Shown one piece after another: positions 46,865 through 58,432 of a DNA stretch of 64,000 bases. The notes beneath the pieces are model-generated. The model saw only the letters and a program-made list of their open reading frames with translations. It ran no database searches and had not been told where the DNA came from. Made by a program: the position numbers and the translations under genes. Positions within the stretch are counted from its first letter, which is position 1. Every line of letters begins with the position of its first letter. This DNA comes from Pulicaria dysenterica (Eukaryota; Streptophyta; Magnoliopsida; Asterales; Asteraceae), in contig OX359295.1 of the NCBI GenBank assembly GCA_947179395.2, positions 16,762,083 to 16,826,082 of the forward strand, read 5' to 3'.

Positions 46865-47639
46865 TGCAAAGTTAAAACTGTTAATGAACTTTGTGAAAAT
46901 AGTTCAAAACTGTTAGAAGGATTCTGATAAAACAGTCGAGGACTGTTAGCTGTAATACGAAGACAGTTGTAACTAACAGTTGATGTAAGCTTTACAACTG
47001 TTAGTCCAACAGATCAGAACTGTTAGTACAAAGTTTACAACTGTTAGAAGACCTTGAAGAGAAGACTGTTAGAAGAAGATCAGAACTCTTTCATTCAACA
47101 AACAGTTTCAGTTGAGCTATTTATGGAAAATGCTATCTTCTTGGATTTGAATTATATCTTAAACAAAGTTTGAAGATTTTCAAGATTATCTCAGAAGATA
47201 GAAGATTACCTAACTGTCAACTTATCAAGGAGGATCAAGAGTCTATAAATACTCGATTAGAATATAGATCTCATATCATAATTGTTTTTGCATTCGTACG
47301 TAATTGTTATTTGCTTTCAGAAATTCTTTTAGCCTCTAAGTTTCTTTTGAAACCTAAGAACAGATTGTGTTCTTCGTCTAACATAAGAAGTTAGATTGGA
47401 GGTGTAGGTGAATATTGTAATCATCGATTGGTTATCAATAAACATCGTTTTGGCAGTATTACTTTGTGTTTATTAATTGAATTGCTCTTGTATTCAAAAC
47501 CTTTTTAATCAATTGAGTGTGATTCCGCAACTTCTTAATTGATTGTGGTCAAAACTATGGATTGTCTTTTTAACAAGTCTGACTTTATTTCAAAAGATAA
47601 TTCTTGTTATTTGATATTAAGTAATATCCGATCCTGACA
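46862..47639 (+). repeat. Array LTR 11
   Basis: 778 bp. TATAAATA from 47244. PBS 47642-47654 has one change, TGGTATTAGAGCC. Confidence 0.93.
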
Positions 47640-47795
47640 AGTGGTATTAGAGCCTTATCATTAAGGTTCCATTGATCACCAGTTGAAGGTTTTTGCACCA
47701 ATCTGCTGTGTTTCTTAATTTAGAGTTTTTCTAAAGTTTAATTGTGTTTTTCAATCACCATACTGCAATGGAGTCCAGTGGATCTTCTGACAACT

Positions 47796-49064
47796 ATGGG
47801 ATCTGGGTCCAACATTCGTGTGCCCATGCTCAAACCAACTGATTTTGAGATGTGGAAACTAAGAATCAAGCAGCATATCCAATTAATGGACTATGCTATT
47901 TGGGAAATCATAGAAAAGGACCCCATTACTACTGTTGATTTAGATGAAACAGGAAAACCATAGAAGAAACCACCACCAAAAACTGATGCTGAAAAGAAAG
48001 AAAGGATGATCGAGATGAAAGCACTCAGCATCCTTCAGATTGCTATCCCCAATGAGTATCAGCATCAATTCAAAAAGTTTGATGATGCTCATGAACTATG
48101 GAATGCATTAGAGAAGAGGTTTGCGGGGAATACTAGTTCCAAAAGGAATCAAAGGGATATACTAAAACAAGCTTATGAGAACTTTACTAGTGGAAAGAAT
48201 GAGAGTATTACTCAATTATTTGATAGGTTCTATAAGCTGGTGAGTCAATTGGAGAGTGCTAAGGTTAGACTAGAACAAGATTAGATCAATAGAAAGTTTC
48301 TTAGGTCCTTAGGTGAAGAGTGGACAGTCTATGCTGCACAATGGAGAACCAAAGATTCTCTAGAGGATATAGAGTTAGACGATCTATACAACAGCTTGAT
48401 AGTGTTTGAGGGAGAGATAGAGGGAAAAATAAAGTCTGTTACCCCTAACCACAATGCTGCTCTTCTTTCATCCTCAGGTATGGACTCAAACCATTCTTTA
48501 ACTAACTCTGTTGATGGTTATGAAGGTACTAGTTCTGCTGTTGGACTAGATGTAAACACTCCTGATGCTATACTTGAAGCCTTTCTTGCTAGCCATGCAC
48601 ATTCAACCCTCACGAATGAGGATCTTGAACAAGTGCATCCTGATGATCTTGAGGAGATGGATCTCAAATGGCAGATGGTCATGTTAACGGTCAGAGCCAA
48701 AAGGTTTATCAAAAGAACTGGAAGGCAGAACATGAACTTCAGAGCTGATGGCAAAGCTGGTTTTGACAAGTCAAAAGTTAGATGTTTTAAATGTCAACAG
48801 AATGGTCACTTTGCCAGAGAGTGCAGATCAGGTGGACAAGGCCAGAATCAAGGACAACGGCCAACTCAAACCTCCTCAGCATTGGTATCACCAGAAGGAC
48901 ATGGGTTTGATTGGAGTGATCAAGCAGAGGAAGCCACTAACAACAAGGCATTGATGGCATTAACTGATTCCTCCATCAAACTAGATTCACCAGAATCAGA
49001 AGACATTCAGGTATCTTCTAAACACTATCATAATCAATATTGCAAGGATCAGAAGACAGATTGA
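47796..49064 (+). pseudogene. Array gag 11
   Basis: TAG at 47961-47963 and 48282-48284. Knuckle variant CQQNGHFAREC, and the end KHYHNQYCKDQKTD, are shared with unit 12. Confidence 0.87.
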
Positions 49065-49839
49065 TGCAAAGTTAAAACTGTTAATGAACTTTGTGAAAAC
49101 AGTTCAAAATTGTTAGAAGGATTCTGATAAAACAGTTGAGGACTGTTAGCTGTAATACGAAGACAGTTGTAACTAACAGTTGATGTAAGCTTTACAACTG
49201 TTAGTCCAAGAGATCAGAACTGTTAGTACAAAGTTTACAACTGTTAGAAGACCTTGAAGAGAAGACTGTTAGAAGAAGATCAGAACTGTTTCATTCACCA
49301 AACAGTTTCAGTTGAGCTATTTATGGAAAATGCTATCTTCTTGGATTTGAAGTATATCTTTAACAAAGTTCGAAGATTTTCAAGATTATCTCTGAAGATA
49401 GAAGATTACCTAACTGTCAACTTATCAAGGAGGATCAAGAGTCTATAAATACTCGATTAGAATATAGATCTCATATCATAATTGTTTTTGCATTCGTACG
49501 TAATTGTTATTTGCTTTCAAAAATTCTTTTAGCCTCTAAGTTTCTTTTGAAACCTAAGAACAGATTGTGTTCTTCGTCTAACATAAGAAGTTAGATTGGA
49601 GGTGTAGGTGAATATTGTAATCATCGATTGGTTATCAATAAACATTGTTTTGGCAGTATTACTTGGTGTTTATTAATTGAATTGCTCTTGTATTCAAAAC
49701 CTTTTTAATCAATTGAGTGTGATTCCGCAACTTCTTAATTGATTGTGATCAAAACTATGGATTGTCTTTTTAACAAGTCTGACTTTATTTCAAAAGATAA
49801 TTCTTGTTATTTGATATTAAGTAATATCCGATCCTGACA
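49062..49839 (+). repeat. Array LTR 12
   Basis: 778 bp. TATAAATA from 49444. PBS 49842-49854 again TGGTATTAGAGCC. Shares CTTTCAAAAATTC with LTR 13, so the recent duplication covers PBS-gag-LTR. Confidence 0.93.
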
Positions 49840-49995
49840 AGTGGTATTAGAGCCTTATCATTAAGGTTCCATTGATCACCAGTTGAAGGTTTTTGCACCA
49901 ATCTGCTGTGTTTCTTAATTTAGAGTTTTTCTAAAGTTTAATTGTGTTTTTCAATCACCATACTGCAATGGAGTCCAGTGGATCTTCTGACAACT

Positions 49996-51264
49996 ATGGG
50001 ATCTGGGTCCAACATTCGTGTGCCCATGCTCAAACCAACTGATTTTGAGATGTGGAAACTAAGAATCAATCAGCATATCCAATTAATGGACTATGCTATT
50101 TGGGAAATCATAGAAAAGGACCCCATTACTACTGTTGATTTAGATGAAACAGGAAAACCATAGAAGAAACCACCACCAAAAACTGATGCTGAAAAGAAAG
50201 AAAGGATGATCGAGATGAAAGCACTCAGCATCCTTCAGATTGCTATCCCCAATGAGTATCAGCATCAATTCAAAAAGTTTGATGATGCTCATGAACTATG
50301 GAATGCATTAGAGAAGAGGTTTGCGGGGAATACTAGTTCCAAAAGGAATCAAAGGGATATACTAAAACAAGCTTATGAGAACTTTACTAGTGGAAAGAAT
50401 GAGAGTATTACTCAATTATTTGATAGGTTCTATAAGCTGGTGAGTCAATTGGAGAGTGCTAAGGTTAGACTAGAACAAGATGAGATCAATAGAAAGTGTC
50501 TTAGGTCCTTAGGTGAAGAGTGGACAGTCTATGCTGCACAATGGAGAACCAAAGATTCTCTAGAGGATATAGAGTTAGACGATCTATACAACAGCTTGAT
50601 AGTGTTTGAGGGAGAGATAGAGGGAAAAATAAAGTCTGTTACCCCTAACCACAATGCTGCTCTTCTTTCATCCTCAGGTATGGACTCAAACCATTCTTTA
50701 ACTAACTCTGTTGATGGTTATGAAGGTACTAGTTCTGCTGTTGGACTAGATGTAAACACTCCTGATGCTATACTTGAAGCCTTTCTTGCTAGCCATGCAC
50801 ATTCAACCCTCACGAATGAGGATCTTGAACAAGTGCATCCTGATGATCTTGAGGAGATGGATCTCAAATGGCAGATGGTCATGTTAACGGTCAGAGCCAA
50901 AAGGTTTATCAAAAGAACTGGAAGGCAGAACATGAACTTCAGAGCTGATGGCAAAGCTGGTTTTGACAAGTCAAAAGTTAGATGTTTTAAATGTCAACAG
51001 AATGGTCACTTTGCCAGAGAGTGCAGATCAGGTGGACAAGGCCAGAATCAAGGACAACGGCCAACTCAAACCTCCTCAGCATTGGTATCACCAGAAGGAC
51101 ATGGGTTTGATTGGAGTGATCAAGCAGAGGAAGCCACTAACAACAAGGCATTGATGGCATTAACTGATTCCTCCATCAAACTAGATTCACCAGAATCAGA
51201 AGACATTCAGGTATCTTCTAAACACTATCATAATCAATATTGCAAGGATCAGAAGACAGATTGA
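49996..51264 (+). pseudogene. Array gag 12, best preserved: a single stop
   Basis: 1,269 bp and colinear with an intact gag. The only in-frame stop is TAG at 50161-50163 (Lys codon after ETGKP, residue 56). From the ATG at 50206 the next 352 codons are open, with capsid motifs LWNALEKRFAG and LDDLYNSLIVFEGE and the knuckle C260, C263, H268, C273. It lacks the TAG after EQD (reads EQDEINRK). Confidence 0.87.
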
Positions 51265-52039
51265 TGCAAAGTTAAAACTGTTAATGAACTTTGTGAAAAC
51301 AGTTCAAAATTGTTAGAAGGATTCTGATAAAACAGTTGAGGACTGTTAGCTGTAATACGAAGACAGTTGTAACTAACAGTTGATGTAAGCTTTACAACTG
51401 TTAGTCCAAGAGATCAGAACTGTTAGTACAAAGTTTACAACTGTTAGAAGACCTTGAAGAGAAGACTGTTAGAAGAAGATCAGAACTGTTTCATTCACCA
51501 AACAGTTTCAGTTGAGCTATTTATGGAAAATGCTATCTTCTTGGATTTGAAGTATATCTTTAACAAAGTTCGAAGATTTTCAAGATTATCTCTGAAGATA
51601 GAAGATTACCTAACTGTCAACTTATCAAGGAGGATCAAGAGTCTATAAATACTCGATTAGAATATAGATCTCATATCATAATTGTTTTTGCATTCGTACG
51701 TAATTGTTATTTGCTTTCAAAAATTCTTTTAGCCTCTAAGTTTCTTTTGAAACCTAAGAACAGATTGTGTTCTTCGTCTAACATAAGAAGTTAGATTGGA
51801 GGTGTAGGTGAATATTGTAATCATCGATTGGTTATCAATAAACATCGTTTTGGCAGTATTACTTTGTGTTTATTAATTGAATTGCTCTTGTATTCAAAAC
51901 CTTTTTAATCAATTGAGTGTGATTCCGCAACTTCGTAATTGATTGTGATCAAAACTATGGATTGTCTTTTTAACAACTCTGAATTTATTTCAAAAGATAA
52001 TTCTTGTTATTTGATATTAAGTAATATCCGATCCTGACA
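51262..52039 (+). repeat. Array LTR 13
   Basis: 778 bp. TATAAATA from 51644. PBS 52042-52054 ends in T (TGGTATCAGAGCT). Confidence 0.93.
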
Positions 52040-52167
52040 AGTGGTATCAGAGCTTTATCATTAATGTTCCATTGATCACCAGTTGAAGGTTTTTGCACCA
52101 ATCTGCTGTGGTTCTTAATTTAGAGTTTTTCTAAAGTTTAATTGTGTTTTTCAATCACCATACTGCA

Positions 52168-52711
52168 ATAGAGTCCGGTGGATCTTCTGACAACTCTGGA
52201 TCTAGGTCCAACATTCGTGTTCCCATGCTCAAACCAACTGATTTTGAGATGTGGAAACTAAGAATCAAGCAGCATGTCCAATTAATGGACTATGCTATTT
52301 GGGAAATCATAGAAAAGGACCCCATTACTACTGTTGATTTAGATGAAACAGGAAAACCATAGAAGATACCACCACCAAAAACTGATGCTGAAAAGAAAGA
52401 AAGGATGATTGAGATGAAAGCACTCAGCATCCTTCAGATTGCTATCCCTAATGAGTATCAGCATCAATTCAAAAAGTTTGATGATGCTCATGAACTGTGG
52501 AATGCATTAGAGAAGAGGTTTGCTGGGAATGCTAGTTCCAAAAGCAATCAAAGGGATCTACTGAAACAAGCTTATGAGAACATTACTAGTGGAAAGAATG
52601 AGAGTATTACTCAATTATTTGATAGGTTGTATAAGCTGGTGAGTCAATTGGAGAGTGCTAAGGTTAGACTAGAACAATATGAGATCAATAGAAAGTTTCT
52701 TAGGTCCTTAG
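52168..52711 (+). pseudogene. Array gag 13, 5' part, cut by element D
   Basis: Keeps the older 5' frame (ESGGSSDNSGSRSNIRVP) without the one-base insertion of units 1-12, but its start codon is ATA (52168-52170). TAG at 52360-52362. The frame reads EQYEINRKFLRSL and stops at the insertion of D; the rest is at 61017. Confidence 0.87.
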
Positions 52712-53519
52712 TGTTGGGGTTCGTGGTACACAGCAACGGAAGCATGCAAGGTCAAAAAATGAATTTTTCAAACATAAAAGGAAACCACAAGATGAACCCC
52801 ATAAGTGGATCTAACTCTACAAGCTAGTTAAGCAACTAAACAGAAGAGAAAGGAGGAGATTATACCCTTGATATCTCTGATGGTGGTGTGATGCTAGCAC
52901 CGAACTTGTGACCTCCTTCTTCGGCTCCTTCTTCGGTTCAATCGAAGTCCACCCCGAGACTAGTGTGACCCAAGTGTACTAGCACTCCAAGTACTCTTCC
53001 CTCTCTGAAAGTACTATGAGGAACATGAACCAAAACCACCAGGGACACTCAAGGAGCTCTCTCTCTTCTTTTCATAGAACACTCTTTTGATTCTAAGGGC
53101 TTATCACTCAAATTAATCAAGAGAGCCAAATGAGGAGAAAGGCTACACTTTTATAAACCCAGAGATGACTCCAGGTCTCCCCAAAGTCGGCCTGAGTGCA
53201 ATGATGGCAATGCCATGCATTGGTGGAGAGAAGAGGTAAAAAGGAATAAAGTTGTTTCTGTCAGGCAGGGTTAGCGCCGCTAGCCGCCCATAGTTAGCGC
53301 CGCTAACCTCCCATGGTTAGCGCCGCTAACGCGGCTGATTTAGCGACGCCAGAGTTAGCGCCGCTAACCCCTGCGGGAAACCAACTATCATTATTTATCC
53401 TTTCTCACCCTCATCTTTTAGGTTCTGTCAAGGTCAACCCCCGGCGTGTGACCCGATAGGCCCATACATCATCGGTAGTGATCATTTGGCGTACGTGTGT
53501 TTGTGGGTATACTCCAACA
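52712..53519 (-). repeat. 3' LTR of element D
   Basis: 808 bp, TGTTGGGGTTC...CTCCAACA on the plus strand. Near-palindromes at 53269-53283, 53293-53307, 53316-53330 and 53354-53368, with a diverged one at about 53340. Confidence 0.95.
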
Positions 53520-54439
53520 GACTCCCACTTGCACATGACTCTACGTACCCAATGCATCACAGACAAAGAGCGGCCTCTAGTAAGACATCTCTGCCCCCAA
53601 GTCTGTATGGATTTTTTCTTCTGCACAAAAACCAATCTGCAACCCATGTGAAAAGGTCCTATCGATAAGTGATCAATCATCCTTTTGTTCGCGATATCCA
53701 ATGTGAACACGAGACATGGTACAAAGTCATTCTCCGTTCGTTCACGATTATGTTTCTCGATTTAGACTGGTGGTGACCAAAATATACAAGTTGCAATCAA
53801 TCATAAATTATTGCAAGCTTTGAGCATGGCCATGCATTTTGGTGTCAGCGACCAATCATCGAGGGGCCCAAGGATATCTCTCTAAACAGAGGAACAAATT
53901 CCTTTGACTTACACTGCCCACCACAGTGATCATACTCTGCCCAACTACTCCCTTTATAACAGCCAGTTACGGACTGCGTTTGAAAGCAATTAGAACAAAG
54001 CAAACCAAAGTGATGCAGCCACGTGCATCTCCAGTCTTAGGATGAACTGATATTATCATCCTGATTTACTCATGACATGTACCATAAAGTAAAATCAGGT
54101 GTGGGTCGTTCAGTCACTTGAAACACTTTCAAGTACAGGCGAAGAATTGCGTCCCCGTGCCCCAATCCCCATTGGACGTATGACCAATTACTTCCCTCAG
54201 TCTTAGTTCATACTTCCTTCCCGAGAAGAATGACCGACTGTGGACATTTAGAATGCTTGCGCATTCAGGGAAGAGCAAAACATGCTAAGTTGGAACACAG
54301 TAAAGATTTAAAGAAATACCCGCAACTTGCGTATTACCAAATCCCATTTAATAATCGATAGATACAATAAATACAATACTGCTTCATGTTCCCTAAAGGG
54401 TAAATACAACAAATATACTAACCAAATACAAAGGCATGA
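53520..54439 (-). other. PPT and 3' untranslated region of element D
   Basis: 53520-53532 is the PPT (GCAAGTGGGAGTC on the minus strand). The rest, 0.9 kb between pol stop and PPT, shows similarity to the 3' regions of A and B (for example TTTTGTTCGCGATATCC at about 53682 and CAATCATCGAGGGGCCC at about 53854). No gene. Confidence 0.75.
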
Positions 54440-57400
54440 TCAAACCAAATCACTAGCAAATCTAATCCCAATGGCTCGAGTATGAGCGTCATGCTTTGCT
54501 TGCGATAAAGGTTTGGTGAACGGATCCGCCACATTGCTATCCGTGTGTACTCTGCTGATAACAATGTCTCCACATTCGACCACGTCCCGGATGTAATGAT
54601 ACTTCCGCGGAATATGTCTCGTGCGTCGGTGAGACCTTGGTTCCTTGGCAAGAGCAACCGCACCCTCGTTGTCACAGAACACCTCAACAGGGTCGGCAAT
54701 GCTAGGAACCACTCCCAGATCTTGGATGAATTTCTTCATCCATACAGCCTCCTTCACAGCTTCACTGGCCGCAATATACTCCGACTCGGTAGTAGAATCG
54801 GCCACAGTGTCTTGCTTGGAGCTTCTCCAGGAAATAGCACCACCATTGAGTAGGAACACAAACCCCGATTGAGATCGGCAGTCGTCCCGATCGGTTTGGA
54901 AGGTAGCATCGGAGTAACCAGTCACCCGTAGCTCTTCCGCACCTCCATACACCAAGAACATCTCCTTAGTCCTCCGAAGATACTTGAGAATGTTCTTTAC
55001 TGCCGTCCAATGAGCTTCACCAGGGTTGGCTTGATATATACTTGTCATACTCAATGCACAAGATATATCAGGCCTAGTACATAACATGGCGTACATGATC
55101 GAGCCAATTGCCGAAGCATATGGAACTCGACTCATTACTTCCCGTTCCTCAGGGGAACTCGGGCTTTGAGCCTTGCTCAACACTAAACCATGTGACATAG
55201 GTATGAACCCCTTCTTGGAATCCTCCATCCTAAATCTCTTTAGGACCTTGTCTATGTACGTACTCTGGCTCAATCCGATCAACCTGCGGGATCTATCTCT
55301 ATAGATCTTGATCCCAAGAATGTAAGCCGCATCCCCAAGATCCTTCATTGAGAAACAACTCCCTAGCCAGGCTTTTACCCCTTGCAAAGTTGGGACGTCG
55401 TTCCCAATTAGTAGAATATCATCTACATAAAGAACTAGGAATACAACTATGCTCCCACTAGCTCTAATGTAAACGCATGGCTCATCCTTGCTTTTAGAGA
55501 AGCCAAACTCTTTGACCTTCTCGTCGAAGCACAGGTTCCAGCTCCGAGAGGCTTGCTTAAGCCCATAAATGGACTTCTTAAGCTTGCAGACTTTATCCGG
55601 AAACTTAGGATGTACAAAACCCTCAGGCTGTGTCATATACACATCCTCTGCTAGTGTTCCATTAAGGAACGCGGTTTTGACGTCCATTTGCCAAATCTCA
55701 TAATCATGAAATGCGGCAACGGCCAAAAGTATCCGGATAGACTTCATCATAGCCACCGGTGAAAAGGTTTCCTCATAGTCTATACCATGAGTTTGAGTGA
55801 AACCCTTAGCCACCAGTCGGGCCTTGAAGGTGTCTACCTCGCCATCCATGCCGATCTTCTTCTTGAAGACCCACTTGCACCCTACGGGTTTGCACCCCGG
55901 CACGGGATCAACCAAGTCCCAGACTTGATTATCCGACATGGACTGAATCTCGGATTCCATTGCCTCTAGCCACTTGGCGGACTCAGGGCCCACCACAGCG
56001 TCCTGGTATTTGGTAGGCTCATCAGAGACCACTACCATGTCGGTGCCCTCAGATATGTGAAAACCATATCTCTTTGGCTCATGCCGACTTCTACCAGATC
56101 TTCTAATAGGCAACGGGTTTACATCATCTCCAGCTTCATCATGCTGAGATTCAACCCTCTCAGGTTGTGAGCTAGTCCCAATATCAGGTTCTACATTGGC
56201 AGTCTCTTGAATTTCTTCAAGATCAACCTTTCTCCCACTAGCGTCTTTGGATAGCAGTTCCCTCTCAAGGAACATTGCCCTTCGAGCAACAAACACCTTG
56301 TTCTCAGAAGGTTTGTAAAACAAATATCCCATAGACCCAGCAGGATGACCAATGAAAAAGCACCTTTCGGCCCTGGGCTCCAACTTGTCCTCAACCTCAC
56401 GTCTCACGTAGGCAGGACACATCTCATACGGTGTTTTCTTAACCTTCTTTGTTGGTACGAGGTTAAGGATTCTACCGGCCGTCTCAAGCGCATATCCCCA
56501 AAACGTAACGGGAAAGTCCGTACGAACCATCATAGACCGAACCATATCCAACAATGTTCGGTTCCTCCTCTCGGCGACACCATTTAATTGTGGCTTCCTA
56601 GGAGGGGTTAACTGCGAGATAATCCCACAATTCCTTAGATGTTCACGGAACTCGGAACTAAGATACTCGCCGCCTCTATCAGATCGTAGCATCTTAATCC
56701 TTTTCCCTAGTTGATTTTCTACCTCGTTTTGATAAGTCTTAAATACCTCAAAGGTATCTGACTTTTGTCTCAACAAGTAGACATACCCGTATCGACTATA
56801 ATCATCAATAAAGGTAACGAAGTAGCGGGAATGATCTCTTGTGGCATGCTTGAACGGACCACACACATCCGTGTGAACGATATCCAACAAGTCTTGCGCC
56901 CTCTCACAAACACCGGTGAAGGGTGCTTTGGTCATCTTCCCCAATATACAAGATTCGCATACGTCATTAGATCCGTGGTCAAATGATTCCAAGATCCCAT
57001 CCACTTGGAGCTTGGCGATGCGTTTCTTGTTTATGTGGCCTAACCGACCATGCCATAGAGACAATTTATCCAAAACGTTTTTGGAACCCGAATCAACATT
57101 CATGATTGATCTAGTGCTTTGCAAGCTTACGCTTGTTTCATAAATGCCATGACATGGAAATGCTTTGAAATAAAAGACATCATCTTTGTAACATAAAATG
57201 CTACCATTCTCAAATTTAAAAGTGAATCCATCGTCATACAAGGCATACAATGAAATAATGTTTCTTGCCACACAGGGCGCAAAAGATACATTTAACAAAA
57301 CAATAGATAAGCCAGAAGGAAAGGCGAGCTCCACACTCCCAATCTTCTCAACCGGGACAACCGCCTTGTTTCCCATGATGAGATCCAGCCTTCCATCAAC

Positions 57401-58432
57401 CAAGTCCCTACTTCTTCTTAGTACCTGCACATTATTACAAACGTGAGTACCACACCCGCTGTCTAAAACCCAGGCGTTAGAAGTAGAAGTGTTATGGAGT
57501 TCAATCATGTACGTACCGGAGGCAGCGGCACCTTTAGAGCGAAGCTTCTTGAGCTCCTCCGTGTACTTGGGGCAACTACGCCGGTAGTGACCCTTCTCCC
57601 CGCAGAAGTAGCAGGTTGCCTCTTCCGGTGAGGTGGCAGCGGGAGCCACTTGCTTCCCCTTCGGCTCCGGGGTTGAGGTAGGTTTGGGCTTCGGTCCTTG
57701 GACCTTAGCCTTCTTCTTCCCCTTGCCCTTCTTGCCCGAAGCGGGCTGCTTCCGCTTGTTACCACTCTCGTTGATGGTGAGAACGGCAGTGGAGGTGGTG
57801 GGCTTTGACTTGGCAAGCTCGCCCTCGGCGGTCTTTAGCATGCCATGCAATTCCATAATGGACTTGTCCATACTATGCATGTGGAAGTTCACAATGAACG
57901 GACCATATGCAGGAGGCAAGGATTGGAGGATGATATCAACCGCCAACTCCTTCCCCATGGGAAAGCCCAACTCCTCGAGCTGATCCACGTACCCTTTCAT
58001 CTTAAGTACGTGGGAGCTTACATTGCCGCCCTCCTGCATCCGGCAACCGATGAAGGCCTTGACGCACTCATAGAGTTCTTGCCTAGCTCGCTGTTGGAAC
58101 ATGTCCTTCAGCTGAGAAATCAACTCAAACGCACTCACTTTCTCGAATTGCCTTTGCAATTTGGGACTCATGGTCGTTAGCATAAGGCAAGTCACGTCAT
58201 TTGTGTCCTTGAGGCGTTTTTCATACGCCTCGCGGACGGCCCTCGCCGCGTTGGTAGCAGGAGCCTCCGGAAGAGGTGACTCAAGGACCTCTAGCTTCAT
58301 TTCATGACGTAGGACAATTCTCAAAGTCCTATGCCAATCCATAAAGTTTGGCCCCGTGAGTTTCTCCTTCTCCAAAAATGGACGGAGTGACATGTTGGTG
58401 GTGTTGGTGTTGGTGTTGCTAGTAGATGCCAT
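54440..58432 (-). CDS. gag-pol: Copia Gag-Pol polyprotein of element D, 1,330 residues, intact
   Basis: A single frame from MASTSNTNTN to a stop at 54440. Domain order by residue: gag capsid of UBN2 type (about 15-205), basic Lys-rich linker (225-262), CCHC knuckle C274-C277-H282-C287, and aspartic protease WVLDSGCGTH (D324). Integrase has an HHCC finger (H461, H466, C492, C495) and catalytic D522, D585 and E621 with 35-residue spacing. A variable linker covers about 730-800. Reverse transcriptase runs from about 835, with QMDVKTAFLNG and YVDD at 1002-1005. RNase H has D1175, E1216, D1254 and D1303. It would be cut into capsid, protease, integrase and RT/RNase H inside cytoplasmic particles; integrase then acts in the nucleus. 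All key residues are present. The start is the first ATG of the frame and matches the gag starts of A and B in position. Confidence 0.96.
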   Translation of the reverse strand: MASTSNTNTNTTNMSLRPFLEKEKLTGPNFMDWHRTLRIVLRHEMKLEVLESPLPEAPATNAARAVREAYEKRLKDTNDVTCLMLTTMSPKLQRQFEKVSAFELISQLKDMFQQRARQELYECVKAFIGCRMQEGGNVSSHVLKMKGYVDQLEELGFPMGKELAVDIILQSLPPAYGPFIVNFHMHSMDKSIMELHGMLKTAEGELAKSKPTTSTAVLTINESGNKRKQPASGKKGKGKKKAKVQGPKPKPTSTPEPKGKQVAPAATSPEEATCYFCGEKGHYRRSCPKYTEELKKLRSKGAAASGTYMIELHNTSTSNAWVLDSGCGTHVCNNVQVLRRSRDLVDGRLDLIMGNKAVVPVEKIGSVELAFPSGLSIVLLNVSFAPCVARNIISLYALYDDGFTFKFENGSILCYKDDVFYFKAFPCHGIYETSVSLQSTRSIMNVDSGSKNVLDKLSLWHGRLGHINKKRIAKLQVDGILESFDHGSNDVCESCILGKMTKAPFTGVCERAQDLLDIVHTDVCGPFKHATRDHSRYFVTFIDDYSRYGYVYLLRQKSDTFEVFKTYQNEVENQLGKRIKMLRSDRGGEYLSSEFREHLRNCGIISQLTPPRKPQLNGVAERRNRTLLDMVRSMMVRTDFPVTFWGYALETAGRILNLVPTKKVKKTPYEMCPAYVRREVEDKLEPRAERCFFIGHPAGSMGYLFYKPSENKVFVARRAMFLERELLSKDASGRKVDLEEIQETANVEPDIGTSSQPERVESQHDEAGDDVNPLPIRRSGRSRHEPKRYGFHISEGTDMVVVSDEPTKYQDAVVGPESAKWLEAMESEIQSMSDNQVWDLVDPVPGCKPVGCKWVFKKKIGMDGEVDTFKARLVAKGFTQTHGIDYEETFSPVAMMKSIRILLAVAAFHDYEIWQMDVKTAFLNGTLAEDVYMTQPEGFVHPKFPDKVCKLKKSIYGLKQASRSWNLCFDEKVKEFGFSKSKDEPCVYIRASGSIVVFLVLYVDDILLIGNDVPTLQGVKAWLGSCFSMKDLGDAAYILGIKIYRDRSRRLIGLSQSTYIDKVLKRFRMEDSKKGFIPMSHGLVLSKAQSPSSPEEREVMSRVPYASAIGSIMYAMLCTRPDISCALSMTSIYQANPGEAHWTAVKNILKYLRRTKEMFLVYGGAEELRVTGYSDATFQTDRDDCRSQSGFVFLLNGGAISWRSSKQDTVADSTTESEYIAASEAVKEAVWMKKFIQDLGVVPSIADPVEVFCDNEGAVALAKEPRSHRRTRHIPRKYHYIRDVVECGDIVISRVHTDSNVADPFTKPLSQAKHDAHTRAIGIRFASDLV

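Noticed and set aside
50161..50163. Read-through or recoding at the TAG of array unit 12
   Set aside because: The same Lys-to-stop change sits in units 10, 11 and 13, which have other lesions, and no read-through context is evident; a shared mutation explains it.
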